Source: CAYMZZ01 sp964395095 (GTDB lineage: Bacteria > Bacteroidota > Bacteroidia > Chitinophagales > Chitinophagaceae). From it: a stretch of 64,000 bases of DNA. The stretch is taken from contig CAYMZZ010000013.1 in assembly GCA_964395095.1 (NCBI GenBank), positions 108,391-172,390 of the forward strand. The letters run 5' to 3'. Position 1 is the first letter of the stretch. Each line of letters opens with the position of its first letter. The notes below the pieces were generated by a model. It was not told where the DNA came from and did no database searches. It worked only from the letters and a program-made list of their open reading frames with translations. The position numbers and the translations under genes were made by a program. Shown here piece by piece: positions 42,701 to 50,941 of this stretch.

Positions 42701-45406
42701 ATGCAGCACCCTATCTATACAGCACCTGCCGGCCGGCAGGTGCTGACGGCCCTCTTTTTGCTTTTTGCTCAGGTATCGCCTGCGCAGGATCCGGTTTGGA
42801 AAACCGGACGCTATAGTATTTATGCTGATCGGGTGGTGCAGGACTCCTTCACGGCCAGGGCCGTTTCGCGGAATGCCATCCAATCAGACTATAAAAGTCC
42901 GGTCAACCAGTTCAAGACCTCGGTGGTGGATTTCAAGTTTAGCATCAATGGCAAAGACAATGAAATGCTGAGTGGGGTGGATCATCATTTCAACCTCAAC
43001 CCCGATGCGCATTACTCCGAAACTCCGCTGATCAAATTCGGTACGCAGCTCAACCTCGATAAAAGCAGCCGGCCCGGATTTCTTCAACCGGGCACAAAGT
43101 TCAGGATAAGGCTGGATATGCGCCAGGTATTGCAGGAGATGGAGTCGAAAGGCTTTTATACCTCCTTCAACGGAAGCCGTGTGTACAAAGATGATTTCAA
43201 GGCCGTGTATGTGGCGGGAAGTTCCGCGCCATTGATCTGGGATTTTGATAACCTGGTGCATCACCGGGAATTGCAGTTGCAGGACCAGGACGGCGATGGT
43301 ATTTATGAGTTGGAACTGGAAATGAATAAGGCGGAGCAGGAAAAGAGAATGGCTTCGGATTGGACGGCTTCAAAGGACCTGGCCGCTTTTCCGTCGGTTG
43401 AATCGTCATGGCCGCTTTCGGATGCCCTCTACAATATGTCGCTGGAAGAAATGATCAATGCCGTGGAGTCCGATAGTACACTGCGCACCGGCAAGGAATG
43501 GGCGGGTGTGTGGACACGTGATGTTAGCTACAGCATCATTCTGGCGATGGCGCATTTGCAGCCACAGGCGGCTAAATACAGTTTGTTGCGAAAAGTAGAC
43601 AGGAAGAAAAAAATTATACAGGATACGGGCACGGGCGGTGCCTGGCCGGTGAGCACCGACCGTATGATATGGGTAGTGGCCGCCTGGGAACTATATAAGG
43701 TAACAGGCGATGAGGGTTGGTTGAGGGAAGTATATGAGATCGTAAAGCATAGTCTGTACCAGGATTGGCCGGTGGTGTACGACCCTGCAACAGGTTTGGT
43801 CCGGGGCGAATCTTCCTTTCTCGACTGGCGTGAACAAACGTATCCTGATTGGATGCAGCCGGCGGATATCTATGCGTCGTTCAACCTGGGAACCAATGCG
43901 GTTTATTACCAGGCCCATAAGCTGGCGGCGGAGATGGCGCGGCTGCTCAGCGACCATCAGTCGGCTGCATGGTTTGCGCAAAATGCATTGCAACTAAAGC
44001 AAGCCATTAACCAAAAGTTCTGGCTGCCTCAGAAACATTACTACGCGCAGTATTTATATGGCAGAAACTACCTGTTGACTTCACCAAGGGCTGAGGCACT
44101 GGGGACATCGCTTTGTATTTTGTTTGGTATTGCTGACGACAATAGAGCGAAATTGATTGTGGAGCATATGCCACAAACCGATTTTGGTATTGCCTGTATT
44201 TATCCGCAGATTCCCGGCATTCCGCCTTACCACAATAATGGCATCTGGCCCTTTGTGCAGGCATTTTGGTTATGGGCCGGGGCCGAAGCGGGCAATGAAA
44301 GTTCGGTAATGGAAAGTATAGCAGCTATCTATCGTCCCGCCGCACTTTTTCTGACCAATAAGGAAAACTTTGTGGCGGAAAATGGTGATTTTGCCGGAAC
44401 ACAGATCAATAGCAGCAATATGCTGTGGAGCCTGAGTGGCAATATCAGTATTGTGCACCGGGTACTCCTGGGTATGCAGTTTGAAACGGATCAACTGCGT
44501 TTCAAACCCTTTGTTCCCAAAGCCATTTCCGGAAAAAGAACCATTCGAAACCTGCGCTATCGGAATGCAATACTGGATATTACAGTGGAAGGGCATGGAA
44601 ACCGGGTGCTGGAATTTTCTATCAATGGCCAGGTAAAGACGGAAGCCGTATTTTCTTCGAGGCTTTCAGGCAGGCACCAGGTTTATATCCGTCTACAACC
44701 ATCAGGTGATGAAGCAGGTGGAATCAATAAACAGGCAACAGTATTCTCGCCCGCCACGCCACAGGTAACCGCCGAAGGCAACAGCTTGCGCTGGACGCCG
44801 GTGAATGGTGCTGCGTACTATCAGATTTGGAAGAATGGAGAATGGATGGATAGCAGCCACAGCAATCATTTTTCATTACAGGAAGATGCGGCAGGTGAGT
44901 ATAGCATTGTTGCGGTTGATGGCCAGGGAATACATTCATTCGCCAGCGAGCCTGTTGTACGGGGAATCCGATCCTGGCAAATTGAACTGGAGTCGCTGTT
45001 GCCGGCATCCGACAAACCCTATAAAGGATTTAGTGGCAGTGGTTTTGTAGAAACCAGTACCCGGCTCCATCGGGAAATGGAGATTTCGGTTCGGGTAGAG
45101 GAATCCGGTCAATATGCTATTCGCCTTCGCTATGCCAATGGCAATGGCCCGGTGAATACGGAGAATAAATGCGCGGTGCGGGGTGTATGGGTCAATGGCG
45201 AATCAGTGGGTACACTTGTGCTTCCGCAAAGAGGTAAGGAAGAGTGGAGTGAATGGGGATGGAGCAATACCATCCACTTATCGTTGACCAAAGGTGCCCA
45301 CCTGGTCAAAATCCTGTATGAGGATAAACATGAGAATATGCATATCGATATTAATCAGGCCATGCTCGACAAATTAGAGCTACTGAAACTTGGCGAATCC
45401 CGATAA
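42701..45406 (+). CDS. Large six-hairpin (alpha/alpha-6) glycosidase of unassigned family with C-terminal CBM-like domain
   Basis: A 901-residue exported protein. A signal peptide ends near VSPAQ. Residues about 25-210 are a beta-rich domain (FKFSINGKDNEMLSGVDHHF). Residues about 225-620 form a helical toroid with GVWTRDVSYSIILAM (Asp274), LVRGESSFLDWREQTYPDW (Asp375, Glu378) and TQINSSNMLWSLSGN. These are positions where such toroids carry catalytic acids. Residues about 660-740 look like a FnIII domain, and 750-890 a CBM6/35-like sandwich (WQIELESLLPAS, GFSGSGFVETS, VRGVWVNGESVGTL). As last gene of the dextran-type PUL it probably removes glucose or trims branches, in a glucoamylase-like way (inference). 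I cannot place it in a named GH family. Confidence 0.82.
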   Translation: MQHPIYTAPAGRQVLTALFLLFAQVSPAQDPVWKTGRYSIYADRVVQDSFTARAVSRNAIQSDYKSPVNQFKTSVVDFKFSINGKDNEMLSGVDHHFNLNPDAHYSETPLIKFGTQLNLDKSSRPGFLQPGTKFRIRLDMRQVLQEMESKGFYTSFNGSRVYKDDFKAVYVAGSSAPLIWDFDNLVHHRELQLQDQDGDGIYELELEMNKAEQEKRMASDWTASKDLAAFPSVESSWPLSDALYNMSLEEMINAVESDSTLRTGKEWAGVWTRDVSYSIILAMAHLQPQAAKYSLLRKVDRKKKIIQDTGTGGAWPVSTDRMIWVVAAWELYKVTGDEGWLREVYEIVKHSLYQDWPVVYDPATGLVRGESSFLDWREQTYPDWMQPADIYASFNLGTNAVYYQAHKLAAEMARLLSDHQSAAWFAQNALQLKQAINQKFWLPQKHYYAQYLYGRNYLLTSPRAEALGTSLCILFGIADDNRAKLIVEHMPQTDFGIACIYPQIPGIPPYHNNGIWPFVQAFWLWAGAEAGNESSVMESIAAIYRPAALFLTNKENFVAENGDFAGTQINSSNMLWSLSGNISIVHRVLLGMQFETDQLRFKPFVPKAISGKRTIRNLRYRNAILDITVEGHGNRVLEFSINGQVKTEAVFSSRLSGRHQVYIRLQPSGDEAGGINKQATVFSPATPQVTAEGNSLRWTPVNGAAYYQIWKNGEWMDSSHSNHFSLQEDAAGEYSIVAVDGQGIHSFASEPVVRGIRSWQIELESLLPASDKPYKGFSGSGFVETSTRLHREMEISVRVEESGQYAIRLRYANGNGPVNTENKCAVRGVWVNGESVGTLVLPQRGKEEWSEWGWSNTIHLSLTKGAHLVKILYEDKHENMHIDINQAMLDKLELLKLGESR
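42720..42745. repeat. Perfect 26-bp palindrome inside the signal-peptide coding region
   Basis: CAGCACCTGCCGG is followed directly by its reverse complement. It lies 20 bases after the start codon of the 901-residue glycosidase and encodes the APAGRQVL stretch that interrupts an otherwise ordinary signal peptide. The CCTGCCGGC core recurs at 63938-63950, suggesting an inserted dispersed palindrome. Confidence 0.6.
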
Positions 45407-45439
45407 AGCCAGTTATGCTTTCCGATGAAGGGTTGCCGG

Positions 45440-45975
45440 TCACGAGAGTTTACGCTCCAGCTTGTTCAGGTATCGCTTTACTTCTTCATCACTTACTTCG
45501 GAGAAGTCGCGGTAAAATGCGCCCACGGCGCCAAACTGCGTGGGAGTTAGCAGGCTCACTACTTCGTCAACAGCGGGCCGTAATTTTTCAATGGCCTGTT
45601 TGGCGGCTACGGGAACCGCCACAACGATCCTGGCCGGTCCATGGGATCCCGGTCGCCCAGGAATTTATGTTGCATTTCGCGTAGTCGTTCCCGGATAATG
45701 GGGAGTTCTTCTCTTATATATACCGGGTCTACGGTTTAGCTGCTGCTCAACACATAGTCGTTGAGACCGGCGGCTCCGATGGCGTATTCTTTATTGCGGG
45801 GATGCCCGATTTTTTTGATCAGAGCCAGTTCGAGTGGGAAGCCCAGATCATAAGCAATAGGATAGGCTACCGGTACCCCGCCCCGGGGAATGGCCAGTAC
45901 TATCCCGTTTTCATTTATATACTTTCGCAGCTTTGTGGCCAGCAGATAGCCGGCTTCCGTTCGATCACTGATCAT
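45440..45975 (-). pseudogene. Phosphoribosyltransferase, decayed
   Basis: Reverse-strand remains of a phosphoribosyltransferase of about 210-220 residues. Codons from 45975 read MISDRTEAGYLLATKLRKY, IPRGGVPVAYPIA and KKIGHPRNKEYAIGA, then meet TAA after VLSSS (45736-45738). Reading continues in frame as TVDPVYIREELPIIRERL to FLGDRDPMDRPG. A frame change then leads to VVAVPVAAKQAIEKLRP and AFYRDFSEVSDEEV, ending at TGA 45440-45442. The PRPP-binding loop expected between these (VDDGIATGAT-like in relatives) is missing. One nonsense change plus a deletion with frameshift make it inactive. In other genomes this family sits beside the erythromycin-esterase-like and PfkB genes found next door. Confidence 0.8.
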
Positions 45976-46149
45976 GGTCTCCTTTCTTATGTGAATGAAT
46001 GTTTACCAAATTTAACAACCGCTACGGGCCATTTTCAATGACGAAGGTTATTGCCGGCTTTGATCTGGCTCATTGATTTAGGCTACTATACCTGGTAACT
46101 TGATTACTGATTCCGGGCATTTTGAAGAGAAGGGTTTGCAGGGCAGGGA

Positions 46150-46763
46150 AAAGAAGACCTGCAACCTTTGTTTGATCGCATGGGCAAGGCCCGGATCGTG
46201 ATGTTGGGCGAAGCAAGCCACGGCACCCACGAGTTCTATACCTGGCGCGCCTACATTACGCAAAGGTTGATCGTGGAAAATGGCTTCAACCTGATAGCCG
46301 TGGAAGGCGACTGGCCAACTGGTTGCGGCAACTCAATACAGGCTTGCCCGTCAACGAGCGGGTGGCTAATGGTAACAAGGAGGTATTCCCGGTAGGCTTC
46401 GGTTTCTTTAAAGGCACCGTGATTGCCGGAAAATCGTGGGGCGCCTCCATCCGGCAGATGAAACTACCCGAAGCCGCTCCGCATACCTGGGAGCATTATC
46501 TGCACCAGGCCCGTCCCGCTGATCAGCTTTTGCTGATGGATGATTTTCAGCGCACCGAAACCCTTATGGAAAACCATATCGGCCACCGGGCTGTTGGCGT
46601 CGTGTACAATCCCGCATACGAAGCTTATGGCAATTACGTACCTTCCGTACTGCCCCTTCGCTATGATGCCTTTATTCATCTCGAAGAAACAAGGGCACTG
46701 TATCCATTGCATATAGAACCGGATGGACAACAAATGCCAGAAACCTATCCATTCGGTGTATAA
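46150..46763 (+). pseudogene. Erythromycin-esterase-like protein, internally deleted
   Basis: Forward-strand remains. The N-terminal block KARIVMLGEASHGTHEFYTWRAYITQRLI to AVEGDWP (to about 46318) is the catalytic start of the erythromycin esterase family (PF05139). The frame is then lost. A +1 frame from about 46310 continues with NWLRQLNTGLPVNERV and the C-terminal family block VGFGFFKGTVIAGKSWGASI and GHRAVGVVYNPAYEAYGNYVPS to EETRALYPL, stop at 46763. Roughly the middle half of a family member (about 400 residues) is gone. N-terminal codons before 46168 are unclear because of an in-frame stop. Divergent from the decayed phosphoribosyltransferase, so a shared stress locus has degenerated on both strands. 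Confidence 0.8.
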
Positions 46764-46777
46764 CCCCCGAAACGCTT

Positions 46778-47707
46778 ATGCCCGGAATTGTAACCGTTAC
46801 ACTCAATCCCGCCATCGACAAAAGCACCAGTATCCCCTCTCTTCAACCCGAGAAAAAACTGCGTTGCTCGGCACCCGTATTTGAACCGGGTGGGGGCGGC
46901 GTAAATGTGGCCCGCGCCATCCGTAAGCTGGGCGCTGAAGCTACGGCCGTGTTTTTCGCTGGCGGCTACACGGGAAAATTCTTCAAAGAACTGCTTGACC
47001 GGGAATCGGTGCCTTCCCTGCCCGTACCCATCAACGGACATACCAGAGAAAACCTGGTGGTCTTCGATACGGCCAGCCATCATCAGTACCGTTTCGGTAT
47101 GCCGGGACCTTCCATTATGCCGGAAGAAACAGCCTTGCTTCTTGGCCAGCTCCGCAGCCTCGATGCGCCGGAATATATCGTTTGCAGCGGCAGTAAGCCA
47201 GCCGGTGTTTCAGACGACATCTATGCCCAAATCGCCGCCATTGCACGGGAGAAGAATGCGCGCTTTATTCTGGATAGTTCGGGTGCCGCCTTAAAAGCGG
47301 GGTTGACGCAAGGAGCATTCCTCATCAAACCCAACCGGGGTGAACTCTGTGCATTAGCCGGAAAGGAATGGTTAGCCGATGGGGAGATTGAAAAAGCCGC
47401 CCGGGAAGTGCTGGTGCAGTATTCGCTGAATGCGATGCTGGTATCGCTGGGGGCCGATGGCGCCATGCTGGTTACCCGCGATGAGTTGGTCCGCATTCTG
47501 CCCCCATCCGTGCAGCGGCAGAGTACCGTTGGTGCCGGTGATAGCATGGTGGCGGGCATGGTTTGGAAATTATGGAATGGCAGCGATCTGCGTGAGGCGG
47601 CGGGCTATGGCGTAGCCTGCGGTACGGCAGCCACCCTCAATCCGGGCACGCAGCTTTGCTGCAAAGAAGATGCGGACCGGCTATTTGCTTCCCTGCAATG
47701 GTCCTGA
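46778..47707 (+). CDS. PfkB-family kinase, 6-phosphofructokinase 2 / 1-phosphofructokinase type
   Basis: A 309-residue ribokinase-fold enzyme that phosphorylates a fructose phosphate. TLNPAIDKS opens the substrate site and FEPGGGGVNVARAIRKLG is PfkB signature 1. IKPNRGEL precedes the ATP region, and STVGAGDSMVAG is signature 2 with catalytic Asp255. Length and motifs fit the PfkB/FruK branch; which sugar phosphate is used cannot be separated by eye. It starts 14 bases after the decayed erythromycin-esterase gene and is the only intact member of that stress cluster. It converges on the GntP permease gene. Confidence 0.9.
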   Translation: MPGIVTVTLNPAIDKSTSIPSLQPEKKLRCSAPVFEPGGGGVNVARAIRKLGAEATAVFFAGGYTGKFFKELLDRESVPSLPVPINGHTRENLVVFDTASHHQYRFGMPGPSIMPEETALLLGQLRSLDAPEYIVCSGSKPAGVSDDIYAQIAAIAREKNARFILDSSGAALKAGLTQGAFLIKPNRGELCALAGKEWLADGEIEKAAREVLVQYSLNAMLVSLGADGAMLVTRDELVRILPPSVQRQSTVGAGDSMVAGMVWKLWNGSDLREAAGYGVACGTAATLNPGTQLCCKEDADRLFASLQWS

Positions 47708-47731
47708 GAATAAGAATTGAACAGTTGTTGT

Positions 47732-49042
47732 TTACAGCAAGAGGTTTAATAGCAATACACCCGCCAGTCCGAGCAGGGAAATCAGGGTCTCCATCACCGT
47801 CCAGGATAGAAAAGTCTGTTTCAAACTCAGTCCAAAGAACTCCTTAAACATCCAGAAACCGGAATCATTCACGTGCGAGCCAAACACACTGCCCGTGCCC
47901 ACCGCCAGCACCATCAGCTCGGGTGAAGCGGCACCGGAAGCCACCAGCGGACTTACCACACCGGCGGCGGTAATGCCTGCTACCGTAGCCGAACCAATCG
48001 CTACCCGCAATAAAGCCGTTACGGCCCAGGCAAAAAGCAGGGGCGGCATCTGCCATTTTTCGCTGAAGGAAGCTATATAATCGTCGGTACCACTGTCTTC
48101 CAGCACCTGCTTGAATACGCCGCCGGCGGTTATGATCAGCAGGATTACGGCGATGCCGGCCACAGCATCATTGAGCCATTTCATCGATTCGGGCATACCC
48201 TTCCCTTTGGCTATGCCAAAATAGGCAATTGCTGCCATCACGGAGATCAGCAGGGCGATAGTGGCATCGCCGGTGAAGAGCAGGGCGGTACGAAGCCCGT
48301 TATCGGCCATAAAGTTTTCCGCCAATACCGCCAGCGTAATCAGCAGCACGGGCAATAGACCAAGAAAAAAACTCGGAAAGCTGGCGGGCAGGTCTTTGTC
48401 TTCGCGCTGCACATTGGAAAGAAAGAAGGAGGAAATTTTCACTTCCACTTTTTTCAAATAATTGCCCAGCACGGGTCCGGCCAGTATCACCACCGGCACC
48501 GATATCAGCAAACCATAGATCAGCGTCTTGCCCATATCTGCCCCAAAGGCATTTACCAAAAAAACCGGACTGGGATGTGGTGGCAGAAAACAATGCGTGG
48601 TGGAAAGCGATGCAGCCATCGGCATGGCCACATACAGTAAGGGCAAATTGGCGCGGCTGGCGATGGAAAATACCAGCGGCACCAGTATCACAAAGCCCGC
48701 ATTATAATAAAGCGGAATACCAATTAAAAAACCGGTGAGCAACACGGCCCATTGTATATGCTTGCGGCCAAACGCACGAATAAGGGTGGTGGAAATCTTT
48801 TCGGCGGCGCCGCCTGCTTCGAGTATCTTGCCCAGTACAGCACCCAGGCAAATGATCAGCGCCAACCCGCCCAGGGTGGAACCCACACCTTTTTGAATGG
48901 AGAGTAAAATCTCTTTTGCGGGCATGCCCAGGAGGAAGCCGGACATGATGGCTACAAAAAGCAGGGAGAGAAAGGGACTCACTTTCTTGTAAGTCATGAA
49001 CAATTGCAGACCGATGGCCAGCAGGATCACAAGCAATTCCAT
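47732..49042 (-). CDS. GntP-family gluconate/aldonate:H+ symporter
   Basis: A 436-residue integral membrane permease with about 12-14 hydrophobic helices. Family motifs are GSTLGGLALIICLGAVLGKILEAGGAAE, LIGIPLYYNAGFVILVPL, STTHCFLPPHPSPV and GSATVAGITAAGVVSPL, with GSVFGSHVNDSGFWMFKEFFG near the end. Relatives import gluconate, idonate or similar sugar acids. It is the last gene of a four-gene reverse-strand operon (dehydratase, lactonase, FAH-family enzyme, permease), 15 bases after the FAH gene, so it probably brings in the pentonate or hexonate that the others degrade. Confidence 0.93.
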   Translation of the reverse strand: MELLVILLAIGLQLFMTYKKVSPFLSLLFVAIMSGFLLGMPAKEILLSIQKGVGSTLGGLALIICLGAVLGKILEAGGAAEKISTTLIRAFGRKHIQWAVLLTGFLIGIPLYYNAGFVILVPLVFSIASRANLPLLYVAMPMAASLSTTHCFLPPHPSPVFLVNAFGADMGKTLIYGLLISVPVVILAGPVLGNYLKKVEVKISSFFLSNVQREDKDLPASFPSFFLGLLPVLLITLAVLAENFMADNGLRTALLFTGDATIALLISVMAAIAYFGIAKGKGMPESMKWLNDAVAGIAVILLIITAGGVFKQVLEDSGTDDYIASFSEKWQMPPLLFAWAVTALLRVAIGSATVAGITAAGVVSPLVASGAASPELMVLAVGTGSVFGSHVNDSGFWMFKEFFGLSLKQTFLSWTVMETLISLLGLAGVLLLNLLL

Positions 49043-49057
49043 GGATTATTATTTCAT

Positions 49058-49885
49058 TCAGGCGACAGGGTTTACCAGTTCGCCAATACCGTCGATTAAT
49101 ATATGGATACGATCGCCACTCTGTAGGGTAAAATCCTGCCCCGGCACTATACCGGTGCCGGTCATAATAAAGCAACCGTGGGGAAAGCTGCATTCCCGGT
49201 ACACCCAGGATACCAGTTCTTCCGGTTTGCGTTTCATCTGCGACAGCTTTGTTTCGCCCTCAAATACGGTACGGTTGTCGCGAACAATAATAAGGCGTAT
49301 AGCCGTTTCGGTACTCAAAGCTTCCCGGGCCAAAAGAATACAGGGACCGATTGCCGCACAACCATCATAGGTTTTAGCCTGTGGCAGGTAGAGCGGGTTT
49401 TCACCCTCAATACTCCGGCTGCTCATATCATTGCCGATGGTATAACCGATGATACGGCCGAACGAATTGGTCACCAGGGTGAGTTCGGGTTCGGGCACAT
49501 CCCAGTTACTGTCTTTCCGGATGCGCACCGGCCTGCCCGGCCCCACAATGCGATGCGCCGTGGCTTTGAAAAATACTTCCGGTCGTTCCGCTTCGTACAC
49601 TTTGGCATAGAAATCGGCGCCGCCCGATACCTGCGACTCTTCCTGCCTTCCCTGTTTGCTACGCAGATAGGTTACACCACAGGCCCAGAGTTCCTGTTTA
49701 CCTATGGGTACTTCTATGTCAACTCCGTCGAGGTTTTTCAATGCTTTTGCAGAAGAAAGCAGCGATTCTAATTTTTGGATGGGATCTTCCAACCCGAACA
49801 GTTCATCCCAGTCGAGCCCGCTGAGCAGGTGAAATCCCTTCCTGTTCTCCAGTACGGGACCCATATTAGTTTTGTATAGTTTCAT
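49058..49885 (-). CDS. Fumarylacetoacetate-hydrolase-family 2-keto-3-deoxy-aldonate dehydratase
   Basis: A 275-residue FAH-fold enzyme. YLRSKQGRQEES and DFYAKVYEAERPEVFFKATAHRIVGPG resemble 2-keto-3-deoxy-pentonate (arabinonate/xylonate) dehydratases. The metal ligands lie in VPEPELTLV (E-x-E) and in the Asp of TIGNDMSSRSIEGENPLYLPQAKTYDG. The predicted reaction removes water from 2-keto-3-deoxy-pentonate to give alpha-ketoglutarate semialdehyde, the second dehydration of the Weimberg-type route. It is flanked by the IlvD/Edd dehydratase, the lactonase and the aldonate permease with gaps of 15 bases. The semialdehyde dehydrogenase needed next is not in the window. A lyase-type (Dahms) variant is less likely. 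Confidence 0.85.
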   Translation of the reverse strand: MKLYKTNMGPVLENRKGFHLLSGLDWDELFGLEDPIQKLESLLSSAKALKNLDGVDIEVPIGKQELWACGVTYLRSKQGRQEESQVSGGADFYAKVYEAERPEVFFKATAHRIVGPGRPVRIRKDSNWDVPEPELTLVTNSFGRIIGYTIGNDMSSRSIEGENPLYLPQAKTYDGCAAIGPCILLAREALSTETAIRLIIVRDNRTVFEGETKLSQMKRKPEELVSWVYRECSFPHGCFIMTGTGIVPGQDFTLQSGDRIHILIDGIGELVNPVA

Positions 49886-49900
49886 GATATTCTCAATTAA

Positions 49901-50923
49901 CTAATCCCGCATGCGGATTCGGAGTATATGCATGTCGTTGGTAACATACAGTGTTTTCTCGTCTTTGGAAAGCGCTACGTTGGATACGGCTTCTTCCAGC
50001 CGGATTCGGCCCAGGGCTTTGGCATCCTGGTCAAAGATCCATACCCCACCGGGGCCACTGGCAAATACGATACCTCGGCTATCTATTTTGAGGCCATCCG
50101 GCAATCCTCTTTCCTCCTTTGGCCTTTTTTCGGCACGATAAAAAATGCGCCCATCTACTAAGGAATCACCCGATAGGGTAAACTGATACCAGTATGGTTT
50201 ACGCGGATCGCTGCAGGCGACCAGCATTTTTTGCTGATCGGAGAATAACGCGATGCCATTGGGCCGGCTGATGCTATCGAGCAGGAGAATCAGTTCGCCA
50301 TTTGCCTTCCATTTGTATACCCCATTCCAGGGCAGTTCTTTGGCCGGGTCCTCGTCGCCTTGTGTTGGCAACCCATAAGGTGGGTCGGTAAAAAAGAGAT
50401 CGCCTTCCTTGTTGTACACAGCATCGTTTGGGCTGTTGAGTTGTTTGCCCTCGTAATGCGATACCAGGCTGGTATAAACAGGAGTGGGCTTATCGAGTGG
50501 CGCATCCATCCGCGCCAGTTGCCGGTTGCCATGCTGGCACAGCACCAGCAGGCCATTGTCATCGAGCAATAAACCGTTGGAGCCCATTTCGCCACCCCGG
50601 GGCTTTTCGCCCGTATAGCCGGAGGGAGTCAGATAGGGCCTGATGCCACCGGAATCGGTCCATTGGAATACGGTGTCGCGGGGAACATCGGAGAAAAGCA
50701 GCATTTGTTGATCCTCCACCCAAAGCGGGCCCTCGCTCCAGTCGAAACCCGTAGCGATGATTTCAATGCGGGTCTTTTCGCCCAGCACCGAATCCAAACC
50801 GGCTTCCCATTTTTCGATGCGCCCGGTTTCGGGATAGGTTTTTGTGGCTGCCGGCTTTTGCTCTGCAAGATTATTGCAGGCAACAAGGCTGAGCAGGACA
50901 AGTGTAGCGATCGTTTGATTCAT
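49901..50923 (-). CDS. SMP-30/gluconolactonase-family lactonase, lipoprotein
   Basis: A 340-residue six-bladed propeller lactonase with a lipoprotein signal (LVLLSLVAC). FDWSEGPLWVEDQQMLLFSDVPRD carries the metal-ligand Glu. NSPNDAVYNKEGDLFFTDPPYGL carries the Asn/Asp ligands, RPNGIALFSDQQKMLVACSD the next, and LPDGLKIDSRGIVFASGPGG the last. These are the SMP-30 family landmarks. It hydrolyses an aldonolactone to the aldonate outside the cytoplasm, feeding the GntP permease and the dehydratases of the same operon. This implies that an oxidised sugar lactone reaches the periplasm, probably formed by an oxidase or dehydrogenase elsewhere. Confidence 0.92.
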   Translation of the reverse strand: MNQTIATLVLLSLVACNNLAEQKPAATKTYPETGRIEKWEAGLDSVLGEKTRIEIIATGFDWSEGPLWVEDQQMLLFSDVPRDTVFQWTDSGGIRPYLTPSGYTGEKPRGGEMGSNGLLLDDNGLLVLCQHGNRQLARMDAPLDKPTPVYTSLVSHYEGKQLNSPNDAVYNKEGDLFFTDPPYGLPTQGDEDPAKELPWNGVYKWKANGELILLLDSISRPNGIALFSDQQKMLVACSDPRKPYWYQFTLSGDSLVDGRIFYRAEKRPKEERGLPDGLKIDSRGIVFASGPGGVWIFDQDAKALGRIRLEEAVSNVALSKDEKTLYVTNDMHILRIRMRD

Positions 50924-50941
50924 GCTTATAGGGTGTAGTGA

